Shown one piece after another: positions 9,595 through 19,034 of a stretch of 64,000 nucleotides of DNA. Made by a program: the position numbers and the translations under genes. The notes under the pieces were generated by a model. The model worked only from the letters and a program-made list of their open reading frames with translations. It made no database searches and was not told where the DNA came from. Source of the stretch: an uncultured Ruminococcus sp. (lineage in GTDB: Bacteria; Bacillota; Clostridia; Lachnospirales; Lachnospiraceae); NCBI GenBank assembly GCA_904377845.1, contig CAJFGR010000006.1, forward strand, positions 17,092-81,091, written 5' to 3'. Each line of letters opens with the position of its first letter. Position 1 is the stretch's first letter.

Positions 9595-9885
9595 GTAATG
9601 TATGCCGCCCATTCCTGTTTTTTACAAATACAGAATATATCGGGCCAATGTGTGATTTAACTGATTGAAAGACCTGATAATAGACTGATTACAGCAGAAT
9701 ATGTCCTTTAGGTCGACAGGACATGCACAGTCTGTTGCTATTCTGACTAAAATACTTAAAATAAGAGCATAAGTTTTGTGAAAAAGTAATTACTTATCCG
9801 GCTCTATGGAGCTGAAAGCAATCTTATGATCCGGCCGGTATGCGCAGTCACCGGAGACAACAGAATGAATGGGAGGTAGAAACTT
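9595..9885. promoter_or_regulatory. upstream region of the GH3/GH2 operon
   Basis: About 290 bases with no supportable gene. It contains an inverted repeat ATGTCCT-N10-AGGACAT at 9701-9724, a possible operator, and AT-rich DNA at 9740-9790. No convincing -35/-10 pair for the operon was found, so an activator may be needed. Confidence 0.4.
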
Positions 9886-12882
9886 ATGAAACGATCCAGA
9901 TTATGGACAGGTCTGGCATCTGCGTGCTCCTTTTTACTTACCGCCTCGATTTTGGGGATGAACTGTATGATGAGTTATGCAGGAACGGTCAACGGCGCTC
10001 TGGGCATATCGACCAGCAGGGTAGTAAATGAAGATGGTGCGGACGCAGAAGATACGACTTATTTTGAGAGTGAGTACGGCGAGCTCAACGCAGAGAACCT
10101 GCAGACACTGATTTCCGATACTTATGCGGAAAGCGTGACAGAGCAGGAGGAAGGCTCCGTCCTTTTGAAAAATGAAGACAATGCCCTGCCCCTTTCAGAG
10201 GATGAGACAAGGGTTACACTTTTCGGACACGCGGTGGCACAGCCGCTTTACAAGAATTCATCTGCAGGATCCAGCGGTTATAAGGGCGAGTATTGCATCG
10301 ATCTCTATACGGCACTGACAGATGCGGGATTTGAGATCAATGATACACTCTATGATGCGTATGTGAATAGTGACACAACACGAGGCAGTGGAGCAACCAG
10401 ACCTGTTGCAGGAGAAGAAAGTGTATGGTCGCTCGGAGAAGAAGACAGTTCTTTCTATACGGAAGAAATCCAGCAGTCATGGCAGGATGATTACAATGAT
10501 GTGGCAATTGTAATGTTTGCAAGAGAAGGAGGCGAAGGTGGTGAAATTCAGACGGAAGACCCAACAGGAATCAGCCAGCTTGCACTTCATCAGGAAGAGA
10601 AGGATCTGTTGCAGATGATTAAAGACTCGGGAAAGTTTGAGAAAACAATCGTTCTGATCAACAGCGGCAATGCAATGGAACTGGGATGGCTGGATGAATA
10701 TGATGTGGATGCGTGCCTGTGGATCGGACTGCCCGGACAGAGAGGCTTTGAGGCTGTGGCAAATATTCTTACAGGTGCAGCTAATCCTTCCGGACATCTC
10801 TCTGATACATATGCGGTGAATTCGCTTTCAGCACCGGCGGTTGTAAACGGAAGCTACAACAATCAGAACTGGACGAATCTGGATTATGTTCTGGAAAATT
10901 CCGATGAGACGGACAGCAGTATTTCATGGTACACGGTACAGGCGGAAGGCATTTATATCGGATATAAATATTATGAGACAAGATATGAGGATCTGATTCT
11001 CGGACAGGGAAATGCAGACTCTGTAAACGGATCTTCCACTGGAGAAGCATGGAATTATACTGACGAAGTTTCCTATCCGTTCGGATACGGTCTGTCTTAT
11101 ACAACATTCGATCAGACTCTGGACAGTGTGGAAGTGACAGATGACACGGTCACAGTTACCGTAACGGTTACAAACACAGGCGATGTAGCAGGAAAATCTG
11201 TTGTACAGGTCTACGCACAGACCCCGTACGGAGATTATGAGAAAAAGAACCTTGTGGAAAAATCGGCAATCCAGCTTGTAAACTTTGACAAGACAGATGT
11301 GCTGGAACCGGGTGAGTCAGAGACGGTTACGATAGAATGTGACAAGTACCTTCTTGCAAGCTATGATTATACTAATGCACAGGGCTATATTATGAGTGAA
11401 GGCGATTACTATATTTCTGTCGGCGACAATGCACATGACGCCCTGAATAATGTGCTGGCGGCAAAGGGCGCTTCAGGTATGGTAGATGTGACAGGGGCGC
11501 CGGCAGCAGGCTCTGCAGACAAGACCTATACGTGGTCTGAGGAGTTTGACGATACGACATACAGGACTTCCCAGTATACGGACGAAGAAGTGACGAATCA
11601 GTTTGCAGACTGCGACATTAATTACTGGCAGGAAGATTCTGTGACGTATCTCAGCAGAAATGACTGGGATGGAACATATCCTACAGCTCCGACTCAGGTA
11701 GAGGCAACAGATGAAATGATTGAAGTACTCAACGGTGATTACTATGAGAAGCCGGAAGATGCAGGATCAGTAAGCGATTACACGCTTGGAGACAATCAGG
11801 ATATTCCGCTGGCAGCGCTCATCGGTGCAGACTTTGATGATGAGGCGTGGGAAGAATATCTGAATCAGTTCACGCTGGAAGAACTGGCGACAATACCGGC
11901 GGATAACTTCGGAACAGCAGAGATCCCGAGTGTGGGAAAACCGGCGATTCTTGCAGGTGACGGACCGGACGGCGTAGGTGGAACTTTTAATGCAGAAGAG
12001 TACGGCGATGACAGAGACAACTGTGCGTTCCCGTGTGAAAATATCCTTGCATCTACATTTAATAAAGATCTGATGCTGCGAAGAGGAGAGCTCATGGGTG
12101 AAGAAGCGCTGTATCTCGGAATGGCTTATGTGTGGATGCCGGGAGTCAATCTTCACAGAACACCATTTGGTGGAAGAAACTTTGAATATTACTCAGAGGA
12201 TGCAAATATGAGTTATCTGTGTTCTGCACAGACAGTGCAGGGTATGGCGTCCAAAGGCGTTCATGCAGGAGCAAAGCACCTTACAGGAAATGATCAGGAG
12301 AACAACAGAGAGGGAATCAGCGTATTCTTTAATGAACAGGCTTTCCGCGAAGGATCTCTAAGAGGCTGTGAGGGAGCGTTAACACAGGAAAACAGCCTGG
12401 CAGTTATGCATGCGTTCAACCGGCTTGGAATGAAATGGAGTTCGGCGAGCGAGGCGCTCTGTACTCAGGTCGTAAGAAACGAATGGGGATTCATAGGAAT
12501 TGAAGAGACTGACGCGATTGCAGGCGGAAGTACATTTAAACTTCATTTCCCATCTACTCTTGCAGCAGGTACAAATGTTTACTGCCTTGACTTCTCAGGC
12601 GACAGCACAACGGCTCTTGTAAATGCAATTGAGGAAAATGACGACGGATATCTTCTCGGCAAGCTCAGAGAGACGGCACATTATTATCTGTATGCAATTG
12701 CCAACAGTTCAGTTATGAACGGGTACAGTACAGACTCTGTCGTAGAATCAGTAATACCATGGTGGCAGCCGGCTATGTATGTTATCATAGGAGTATTTGC
12801 AGTACTTGATATCTTCCTGATCGTTATGCTTGTCCGTGGAAAGAGAAAGGACACTGTCCGTGTTGAGGAGGTGCAGAAATAA
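9886..12882 (+). CDS. GH3 beta-glucosidase, circularly permuted, secreted and membrane-anchored
   Basis: 998 residues, GGGAGG 9 bases before the ATG. The N-terminus is a signal peptide ending near MSYAG; a hydrophobic helix at about 960-985 followed by RGKRK anchors the C-terminus, so the enzyme sits outside the cell. Domain order is reversed from standard GH3: the alpha/beta sandwich comes first (about 75-360), then fibronectin-III (about 400-500), then the catalytic barrel (about 640-930). The barrel has GDGPDG, GGRNFEYYSED, KHLTGNDQE and the nucleophile region GFIGIEETDA (Asp876). This order is known for some rumen beta-glucosidases. ETD replaces the common MSD/MTD. Confidence 0.88.
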   Translation: MKRSRLWTGLASACSFLLTASILGMNCMMSYAGTVNGALGISTSRVVNEDGADAEDTTYFESEYGELNAENLQTLISDTYAESVTEQEEGSVLLKNEDNALPLSEDETRVTLFGHAVAQPLYKNSSAGSSGYKGEYCIDLYTALTDAGFEINDTLYDAYVNSDTTRGSGATRPVAGEESVWSLGEEDSSFYTEEIQQSWQDDYNDVAIVMFAREGGEGGEIQTEDPTGISQLALHQEEKDLLQMIKDSGKFEKTIVLINSGNAMELGWLDEYDVDACLWIGLPGQRGFEAVANILTGAANPSGHLSDTYAVNSLSAPAVVNGSYNNQNWTNLDYVLENSDETDSSISWYTVQAEGIYIGYKYYETRYEDLILGQGNADSVNGSSTGEAWNYTDEVSYPFGYGLSYTTFDQTLDSVEVTDDTVTVTVTVTNTGDVAGKSVVQVYAQTPYGDYEKKNLVEKSAIQLVNFDKTDVLEPGESETVTIECDKYLLASYDYTNAQGYIMSEGDYYISVGDNAHDALNNVLAAKGASGMVDVTGAPAAGSADKTYTWSEEFDDTTYRTSQYTDEEVTNQFADCDINYWQEDSVTYLSRNDWDGTYPTAPTQVEATDEMIEVLNGDYYEKPEDAGSVSDYTLGDNQDIPLAALIGADFDDEAWEEYLNQFTLEELATIPADNFGTAEIPSVGKPAILAGDGPDGVGGTFNAEEYGDDRDNCAFPCENILASTFNKDLMLRRGELMGEEALYLGMAYVWMPGVNLHRTPFGGRNFEYYSEDANMSYLCSAQTVQGMASKGVHAGAKHLTGNDQENNREGISVFFNEQAFREGSLRGCEGALTQENSLAVMHAFNRLGMKWSSASEALCTQVVRNEWGFIGIEETDAIAGGSTFKLHFPSTLAAGTNVYCLDFSGDSTTALVNAIEENDDGYLLGKLRETAHYYLYAIANSSVMNGYSTDSVVESVIPWWQPAMYVIIGVFAVLDIFLIVMLVRGKRKDTVRVEEVQK

Positions 12883-13280
12883 TGAAAGAAAAGCTTGAAA
12901 CAAAAGCCGTGGGATTTTACTTTATCGTGTTAGCTGCCCTGCTGGGCGTTATTTCTCTGGTACGGTATGCAGTCTGGGCGCCGGCGCATGACGCGATGGA
13001 TGTGTTGACAATGGCGGCGCTCGTAATAGGGATTGTCATAGGGATCATTCTCATGGTAAAAGACAATGATTATCTGGTTATTGTGATGACTGTGTGTTAC
13101 AGTATAGCAACAGTGAAACTCCTGACAGATTCAGTCGGATCTTTTGTGGATGCGATCCAGGGAATCAATATGTTCGGCGACTCTTCCCAGGTTGGGACGA
13201 TCATATCTATCGCCGCGGTGATGGGAGTAAGCATTCTGCTCTCAATCATATCAGGATTTTTAAAACGAGTGAAAGAATAA
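12882..13280 (+). CDS. small four-helix membrane protein, function unknown
   Basis: 132 residues with four predicted membrane segments (about 11-30, 42-62, 66-88, 106-127) and a basic C-terminus (LKRVKE). Its ATG overlaps the GH3 stop by one base (TAATG), so the two are translationally coupled. I recognise no family. Coupling to a membrane-anchored glucosidase suggests a partner or anchor role, which is inference only. Confidence 0.7.
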   Translation: MKEKLETKAVGFYFIVLAALLGVISLVRYAVWAPAHDAMDVLTMAALVIGIVIGIILMVKDNDYLVIVMTVCYSIATVKLLTDSVGSFVDAIQGINMFGDSSQVGTIISIAAVMGVSILLSIISGFLKRVKE

Positions 13281-13295
13281 ATGCATAGATAAAGT

Positions 13296-13329
13296 CTCCC
13301 CTGGGGCGCATAAAAGTGTTCCGGGGGAG
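13296..13329 (+). terminator. weak hairpin after the small membrane protein gene
   Basis: CTCCCC and GGGGAG arms enclose about 22 bases and are followed by TTTCTGG. It lies between the membrane protein and the GH2 gene and may cause partial termination inside the operon. Confidence 0.35.
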
Positions 13330-13359
13330 TTTCTGGCTGAAAAAAGAGGAATAAAGATT

Positions 13360-15732
13360 ATGAATAAAATATCATTTAACAATGCATGGCTCTGTTACAG
13401 GACCGGCCATCCGGAAGAGAGCTTTTCGACGGATGTGCCCCATGACGCCATGCTTCTCGACGGAAAAAGTGAGACGAGTCCGGGCGGAGTCAATACCGGA
13501 TGGTATGACGCGCAGGACTATACATATGAGAAAAATTTCTTTGTGCCTGCAGAGTGGAATGGGAAAGATCTGATTCTGGAATTTGAAGGCGTCTATCGGA
13601 AAGCTACGGTGTTGGTAAACGGGCAGAAAGCGGCTTATCATGATTACGGATACACAGGATTTTATATCGATATCTCGAAATTTGTGTCATATGGAGAAGA
13701 GAATCATCTGAAGGTTGAAGTGGTTAACAGTGATCAGCCTAACAGCAGATGGTATTCGGGAACAGGAATTTACCGCCCTGTGTGGCTGTATATACTGCCG
13801 ATGAAGCATATCAAAATGGACGGGAACCGTGTTACTACACTGGATTATAAGACGCGCAGCATATCAGTATCTGTGGAGACCGAAGGAGACGGAGATCTCC
13901 TGTTCGAGGTATTTGATCAGGATCGGGTGATCGCAGAGAAGAAATGTATGTCAGAAAATGGACAGGCATTATGGGAGACAAGCATACCGGCTGCAGAGCT
14001 CTGGTCGCCGGAATCGCCGAAGCTGTATACGTGCCGTGTGACCTTTGGCGAGGATGTCCGGGAAGTGAAATTCGGGATCCGCACGGTAGAGTGCAGCCCG
14101 GATAAAGGTTTCTGCATTAATGGAGAGAGGGTGATCTTAAGGGGAGCCTGCATCCATCACGATAACGGACTGCTCGGGGCCTGTGCATATGATTTCGCTG
14201 AGAGAAGAAAAATCCGTATTCTGAAAGAGAACGGTTATAATGCGATACGCAGTGCCCATAATCCATGTTCTAAAGCAATGCTCGATACATGCGACGATAT
14301 GGGGATGCTTGTTATGGACGAATATATCGATGTGTGGTATATCCATAAGACGAAGTATGATTATGCAACAGAGGTGGAGAAGAATTTTAGACAAGATCTG
14401 GCGGATATCGTGGCAAAAGATTACAATCATCCGTCTGTGGTCCTTTATTCTACGGGAAATGAAGTGTCGGAGACTGCACAGAAAAAAGGAATCCGACTGT
14501 GTGGAGAGCTGACCGGGAGATTTCACGAGCTGGATCCGACACGTCCTGTTACATGCGGGATCAATATCTTCTTTAATTTCTTAAGCTCCATGGGATTTGG
14601 TGTATATAGTGATAAAAAAGCCGATCAGGCAGTGGAAAATGTGAAAAAGAAGAAGGCTGTGGGGAGTGAATTCTTTAATAAGCTGTCAGGGATTATGGGA
14701 GCGGACTTCATGAAATTCGGCGCTACACTGTATCCCTGCGATCTTAAGACAAAAGATGCTTTCGCCAAAATGGACATCGCGGGATATAACTATGGAATTA
14801 ACCGATATATCCATGATCTGAAGAAATATCCGGATCGTATGATTCTCGGAAGCGAGACCTTCTGTTCGGACGCGTACAGATTCTGGGAACTGGCAAAAGA
14901 GAATAAGCGGATCATTGGCGATTTTGTCTGGGCTGGGATGGATTATCTCGGAGAAGTGGGAATCGGTTCATGGGAATATAAGGATTATGCTCCACGTTTC
15001 GACAGCGGACTCGGATGGGTGAGCGCAGGTTCCGGCAGGATCGACCTGACCGGAAAACCGCTGGCGGAGATGGCATATACAAGGGTTGCGTTCGGTCTGC
15101 AGGATATTGCCATCGGAGTGATACCGGTGGACAATACAAACAGTCCCCATTCACCGTCTGCATGGAAGATGACTAATGCGGTAGAGAGCTGGTCATGGAA
15201 CGGCTGTGACGGAAAAGAAGCAAAAGTGGAGATATATGCACGTGCTCATCATGTATCCTTGTATATCAATGGAAAATGTGTGGGAACAAGACAGATGAAG
15301 CATGACTGCCGAGCCATATTTAAGACGGTTTATCAGCCGGGAGAGATCCGCGCGGAGGCATTTGACGCACATGGAAATAAAATTGCGGAATGCTCGCTGA
15401 AAACGGCAGGAGAAGAGACTAAGCTTACACTGGAACCGGAACTGAAAAGTGTGACACCGGATGATCTGCTCTACGTGCGGATGAAATATACAGATGAGAA
15501 AGGAACAGTCAAACCGCTTGCCAGAGGAAGCATCAAGGTGAATGTCAGAGGAGGAAAGATGATCGGTATCGGAAGTGCCTGCCCTTACTATGAGAAGAGT
15601 TACCTTGGAGATACAGCGGATACATATTACGGGGAGGCGCTGGCTGTTATCCGTCCGGATAAAAACGGCAAGATTATAGTGGATGCACAGAGCAGATATG
15701 GAGACGCTCAGACGGAGGTGGACGTGCTATGA
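13360..15732 (+). CDS. GH2 family beta-galactosidase/beta-glucuronidase-like enzyme
   Basis: 790 residues, no signal peptide. The N-terminal jelly roll contains GWYDAQDYTYEK and RWYSGTGIYRPVWL. An immunoglobulin-like domain follows, then the barrel with GACIHHDNG, IRSAHNP, acid/base Glu in STGNEVSE and nucleophile Glu in LGSETFCSD, then C-terminal beta domains (DUF4982-like by position). These are GH2 hallmarks; beta-galactosidase is the commonest activity, but glucuronidase or others cannot be excluded from sequence alone. It is followed with a 4-base overlap by a GtrA-like gene and lies 79 bases after the small membrane protein. Confidence 0.88.
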   Translation: MNKISFNNAWLCYRTGHPEESFSTDVPHDAMLLDGKSETSPGGVNTGWYDAQDYTYEKNFFVPAEWNGKDLILEFEGVYRKATVLVNGQKAAYHDYGYTGFYIDISKFVSYGEENHLKVEVVNSDQPNSRWYSGTGIYRPVWLYILPMKHIKMDGNRVTTLDYKTRSISVSVETEGDGDLLFEVFDQDRVIAEKKCMSENGQALWETSIPAAELWSPESPKLYTCRVTFGEDVREVKFGIRTVECSPDKGFCINGERVILRGACIHHDNGLLGACAYDFAERRKIRILKENGYNAIRSAHNPCSKAMLDTCDDMGMLVMDEYIDVWYIHKTKYDYATEVEKNFRQDLADIVAKDYNHPSVVLYSTGNEVSETAQKKGIRLCGELTGRFHELDPTRPVTCGINIFFNFLSSMGFGVYSDKKADQAVENVKKKKAVGSEFFNKLSGIMGADFMKFGATLYPCDLKTKDAFAKMDIAGYNYGINRYIHDLKKYPDRMILGSETFCSDAYRFWELAKENKRIIGDFVWAGMDYLGEVGIGSWEYKDYAPRFDSGLGWVSAGSGRIDLTGKPLAEMAYTRVAFGLQDIAIGVIPVDNTNSPHSPSAWKMTNAVESWSWNGCDGKEAKVEIYARAHHVSLYINGKCVGTRQMKHDCRAIFKTVYQPGEIRAEAFDAHGNKIAECSLKTAGEETKLTLEPELKSVTPDDLLYVRMKYTDEKGTVKPLARGSIKVNVRGGKMIGIGSACPYYEKSYLGDTADTYYGEALAVIRPDKNGKIIVDAQSRYGDAQTEVDVL

Positions 15733-16319
15733 AAGAGAAGTGGGAACAGTTTCAGAAAAAACACCCCAAAGCCGCAAAGTGGCTCTATCAGATATTTTAC
15801 TTCTGGGTGTTCAGTATGGGGGTAACGATCCTTCAGTATCTGATGTTTACATTTTTTCCGTATCTGTTCGGCATCGGGCTGGCGGGAACAGAGTTTATGT
15901 GGCCTCAGATCCCGATACATTTTGCGGGCTTTGACTATAAATGGAATATTCTCGGATACGAGGTGGCTAGAAATGCCGCCGGCGAAGTGGTGATCGGCGG
16001 AGGGCTCGGGTACTTTATCAGTTATGAGCTGGGAACATTCCTTGCCCAATGCGTGAATTTCCCTCTCCAGAGAAATATCACATTTAAGAGCCACGGTAAT
16101 CTTGCCTGGCAGATCATGTGGTACTTTATTGCGTGGGTATTGATATCGCTTGTGTGTAATGCGGTAAACGGGCTGTGGATGCCGATTGCCCAGAATTATT
16201 TCGCACCGGCTGTCTATAACATTCTTGTGACTTTTATCACGGGCGGGGTTTCCATGGTGATCTATTTCTTTGTTTATAAGATCATCTTTCCGGAAGGTGA
16301 GGCAAAAAAAGCAGTATAA
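15729..16319 (+). CDS. GtrA-like membrane protein
   Basis: 196 residues, four membrane segments. The stretch FLAQCVNFPLQRNITFKS between helices 2 and 3 matches the GtrA/PF04138 signature (small flippase-like proteins linked to polyprenyl-phosphate sugar transfer). A longer extracellular loop (about 45-85) is unusual for the family. The ATG overlaps the GH2 stop (ATGA), so expression is coupled. Role in surface glycan handling is inferred. Confidence 0.75.
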   Translation: MKEKWEQFQKKHPKAAKWLYQIFYFWVFSMGVTILQYLMFTFFPYLFGIGLAGTEFMWPQIPIHFAGFDYKWNILGYEVARNAAGEVVIGGGLGYFISYELGTFLAQCVNFPLQRNITFKSHGNLAWQIMWYFIAWVLISLVCNAVNGLWMPIAQNYFAPAVYNILVTFITGGVSMVIYFFVYKIIFPEGEAKKAV

Positions 16320-16380
16320 TGTTATAATGAACAAAATCTGTTACTAAAGGATGGAAAAATCAGCGAGGCGGGAACTGTTT

Positions 16381-17091
16381 ATGATAAAAATTGCGGTAAT
16401 CGATGACGAGATAGAAGAGCGGGAAAGGTTGCTCGGGTATTATCAGAGGCTTAAAGCAGAAGTGAGAGATGAGCTTGAGATCCGCACTTTTGTTTCGGGA
16501 GATGAATTCCTCGGAGAAAGTGAAGAATCCTATGATCTGATCTGTCTGGATATTGATATGGAGGGGCGTGACGGTATCGAGACAGCGAAGGAAATACGGG
16601 AAAAAGACGGGCAGGTGCTCATTATATTTGTAACGAATATGGCGCAGATGGCAATACGTGGATATGAAGTGCAGGCACTGGATTTTGTGATTAAGCCGGT
16701 CAATTATTATTCCTTTGCCATGAAGATGACAAATGCGTTCAATATCATCAGAAACCGAAAGACTAGGAACATCATTCTGACAACACCCGGCGGAATGCAG
16801 AGAATCTCCACGGATGATCTTTATTATGTGGAAGTTGCTGGACATTATCTGTATTACCACACAAATAACGGTGTATTCCGGCAGAAAGCATCAATGAAGG
16901 AAATCGAGGATAAACTTGCCGGACTGTCGTTTAAGAGGTGCAATAACTGTTATCTTGTGAACTTAAAGTACGTCAGCTCTGTTAACAAAGACGACTTGCA
17001 GGTAGGCGGAGACAGGCTGAAGATCAGCAGACCGAGGAAGAAAGAATTTCTGCAGTCGCTGGCAAATTATATGGGAGGAATCGACTTATGA
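16381..17091 (+). CDS. LytTR-type response regulator (AgrA/VirR class)
   Basis: 236 residues. The receiver domain (about 1-118) has acidic residues IDDE near 7-10 and phospho-Asp57 in CLDID, with Lys in VIKPV; the C-terminal LytTR DNA-binding domain (about 138-234) has MQRISTDDLYYVEVAGHY and FKRCNNCYLVNLKYV. ATG 16381 is chosen over the in-frame 16351 because a purine-rich GAGGCGGGA precedes it. The kinase gene follows with a 4-base overlap. LytTR regulators usually control surface or quorum-type functions. Confidence 0.9.
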   Translation: MIKIAVIDDEIEERERLLGYYQRLKAEVRDELEIRTFVSGDEFLGESEESYDLICLDIDMEGRDGIETAKEIREKDGQVLIIFVTNMAQMAIRGYEVQALDFVIKPVNYYSFAMKMTNAFNIIRNRKTRNIILTTPGGMQRISTDDLYYVEVAGHYLYYHTNNGVFRQKASMKEIEDKLAGLSFKRCNNCYLVNLKYVSSVNKDDLQVGGDRLKISRPRKKEFLQSLANYMGGIDL

Positions 17092-18377
17092 TGATGGAAG
17101 TCTGGAATGATATATCCTACATGGTGGTACTGCTCGCGGCGTGTATGATCTTCATTATTCCGATGTGCCGGAAAAAAGGATTTTGGATCCGTTCGGGAAT
17201 TATGGGGATCCTGCTTCTTGCTCTTGCCTATATCGAGAATTCACAGTGGGGGATTCCGCCCGTTGGTATTCTTCACTTCGTGTACTGGGCGGCATATCTG
17301 AGCGCAAGTTGCGTATTTATCTGGGTGTGCATGGGACAGGGACCGCTACGGGCGGCCTATTGTGCCATATTTGCCTGTGCGGTTCAGCATATTGCATATG
17401 ATTTTTACCTGATTTACGCGATGCTCGGCGGAAAAAGTAATGTAATAATTGTTCTTATCTACATTATTGTTTATGCTGCGGCTTATGTGTTTGTGGCGAG
17501 AAAGCTTCCGGAAGGAGATGGTATCGTAGTCAGTAAGAAATCCTTGTTTCCTATGGCGACGATCATCATGCTTGTTCTTGTCCTGAGTATAATGGATGAT
17601 TCCTTTATCGCCGGCTTTGAGGCGGGCAGTCTGCACCGTGTGATCTACCGGATCATCGATGCTTTGTGCTGCTTCTATGTGCTGTGGGTGCAGATCAGCC
17701 AGAAAGAGCTGATGAAGCTGCAGAATGAACTGTCGGGAATTAATGCGGCATGGCGCCTTCAGAAAGAACAGTATGAAATGACGGGTGATACGATTGAGAA
17801 CATTAACAGGAAATGCCATGATCTGAAACATCAGATACGGGCGCTGCGAAATATGGCTGACGGTCAGGAGAGAGAAGAGTATCTGGATGAACTTGAAAAT
17901 GATATTATGATCTATGATACCGCGCTTCAGACGGGAAACCGCGCACTCGATATTGTACTCATGGAGAAAGCGCTTTTCTGTAAAAATCATGGAATCAACT
18001 GGACATGCATGGCAGACGGAGCCAGACTTGATTTTATGAAAGTTGAGGATATTTACGCTATCTTCGGAAATGCTCTGGACAATGCGATCCGTGCCGTCAT
18101 GGAGCTGGAGGATGCAATGAAACGGGTTATCAGCGTAAAGATTGTCATCCAGAACAGCATCCTTATGATTCAGATCCAGAACTATTATAAAGGCAGCCTG
18201 CATTTTGAAAACGGGCTGCCGCTGACTACAAAGAAAAATAAAAGAGATCACGGGTACGGAATGAAAAGTATTCAGCATACTGCAGAAAAGTATGACGGCA
18301 CTATTACGGTAAGTACAGAGAACACAATTTTTATGTTGCAGATACTGATACCGGTAGCTGAAGCGAAAAGTGCATGA
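17088..18377 (+). CDS. GHKL-family sensor histidine kinase (AgrC/VirS class)
   Basis: 429 residues. Six hydrophobic segments occupy about 1-205, then a dimerisation helix with the phospho-acceptor His in KCHDLKHQIRALRN, and a GHKL ATPase domain (about 320-425) with the N-box region FGNALDNAIRAV and a short GYGMKSI G-box. It overlaps the response regulator gene by 4 bases and surely pairs with it. No AgrB/AgrD-like peptide genes are visible next to it, so the signal is unknown. Confidence 0.9.
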   Translation: MMMEVWNDISYMVVLLAACMIFIIPMCRKKGFWIRSGIMGILLLALAYIENSQWGIPPVGILHFVYWAAYLSASCVFIWVCMGQGPLRAAYCAIFACAVQHIAYDFYLIYAMLGGKSNVIIVLIYIIVYAAAYVFVARKLPEGDGIVVSKKSLFPMATIIMLVLVLSIMDDSFIAGFEAGSLHRVIYRIIDALCCFYVLWVQISQKELMKLQNELSGINAAWRLQKEQYEMTGDTIENINRKCHDLKHQIRALRNMADGQEREEYLDELENDIMIYDTALQTGNRALDIVLMEKALFCKNHGINWTCMADGARLDFMKVEDIYAIFGNALDNAIRAVMELEDAMKRVISVKIVIQNSILMIQIQNYYKGSLHFENGLPLTTKKNKRDHGYGMKSIQHTAEKYDGTITVSTENTIFMLQILIPVAEAKSA

Positions 18378-18380
18378 TGG

Positions 18381-18401
18381 CCGGAGAGTTTGTCTCTCCG
18401 G
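18381..18401. terminator. hairpin between kinase and mazG
   Basis: Perfect stem CCGGAGAG-TTTGT-CTCTCCGG between convergent genes. It lacks a clear U-run on either strand, so termination is likely but not certain. Confidence 0.55.
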
Positions 18402-18413
18402 CTCTTGAGAGTC

Positions 18414-18887
18414 CTAATCAAATCCTTTCCGCTCCTTTGCCTTATCGATAAGTTCTTTCGCCTCCTCGAATGCTTCGGGGAGGTATTCTTCTGTCCATTC
18501 TTTTCCGGCTTTCTCTTTTTTCTTGATTTCATTCCAGCTTTCCTGAGACCCGTCGGTGCCTGGGCCGTCCGAATCGCCGAAGACGTGCGGGTGGCGGCGT
18601 ACCATCTTGTCGATGATGGACTGGATCACGTCATCCATGGTGAAGAGACCTTCCTCCTCCGCGATCCGGGCGTGGAGCACTACCTGCATGAGCAGGTCGC
18701 CCAGCTCTTCTTTCAGATTGTCGGCGTCTCCGGTCTGATCCAGAATATTGATTCCGCAGATTACTTCGGCTGCTTCCTCGATACACGTCTTTTTCAGACT
18801 CATATGGGTCTGCGCGCGGTCCCAGGGGCATCCGTCCGGAGCACGCAGGCGCGCGATAACCTCTTCAAATTCTTCAAATTTTGTCAT
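18414..18887 (-). CDS. mazG: MazG-family nucleoside triphosphate pyrophosphohydrolase, single domain
   Basis: 157 residues. It has the MazG N-domain signature RLRAPDGCPWDRAQTH, the metal-binding EEAAEV and ELGDLLMQVVLHA helices, and MVRRHPHVFGD. Full MazG has two such domains (about 260 residues); this has one, as in many Clostridia. It hydrolyses non-canonical or excess NTPs to NMP and PPi, cytosolic. It has its own promoter at 18935-18963. Confidence 0.9.
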   Translation of the reverse strand: MTKFEEFEEVIARLRAPDGCPWDRAQTHMSLKKTCIEEAAEVICGINILDQTGDADNLKEELGDLLMQVVLHARIAEEEGLFTMDDVIQSIIDKMVRRHPHVFGDSDGPGTDGSQESWNEIKKKEKAGKEWTEEYLPEAFEEAKELIDKAKERKGFD

Positions 18888-18934
18888 TTTTTCTCCTATG
18901 CTTCGTAATCACTATTTGCTTATACACTCTTTTT

Positions 18935-18963
18935 ATCTTACTACGTTTGAAAGAGAGGTACAA
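18935..18963 (-). promoter_or_regulatory. promoter of mazG
   Basis: On the minus strand TTGTAC (18963-18958), 17-base spacer, TAAGAT (18940-18935), about 48 bases before the ATG. Confidence 0.6.
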
Positions 18964-18983
18964 GGCGGAGAGCATGAAATAAA

Positions 18984-19021
18984 GAAAAGATCCCGTCAAT
19001 AAGGATGAACGGGATCTTTTC
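18984..19021 (-). terminator. terminator of the ABC importer operon
   Basis: Perfect 13-bp arms GAAAAGATCCCGT and ACGGGATCTTTTC with a 12-base loop. On the minus strand the stem is followed by a T-rich run. It lies 14 bases after the ATPase stop. Confidence 0.9.
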
Positions 19022-19034
19022 TTAAGGAATGTAT

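Noticed and set aside
12882-13280. Naming the small membrane protein as a transporter subunit
   Set aside because: Four helices alone do not support a specific function and no family motif was seen.
17346-18278. 310-residue minus-strand frame opposite the GHKL kinase
   Set aside because: Shadow of the kinase frame; no motif and no start signal.
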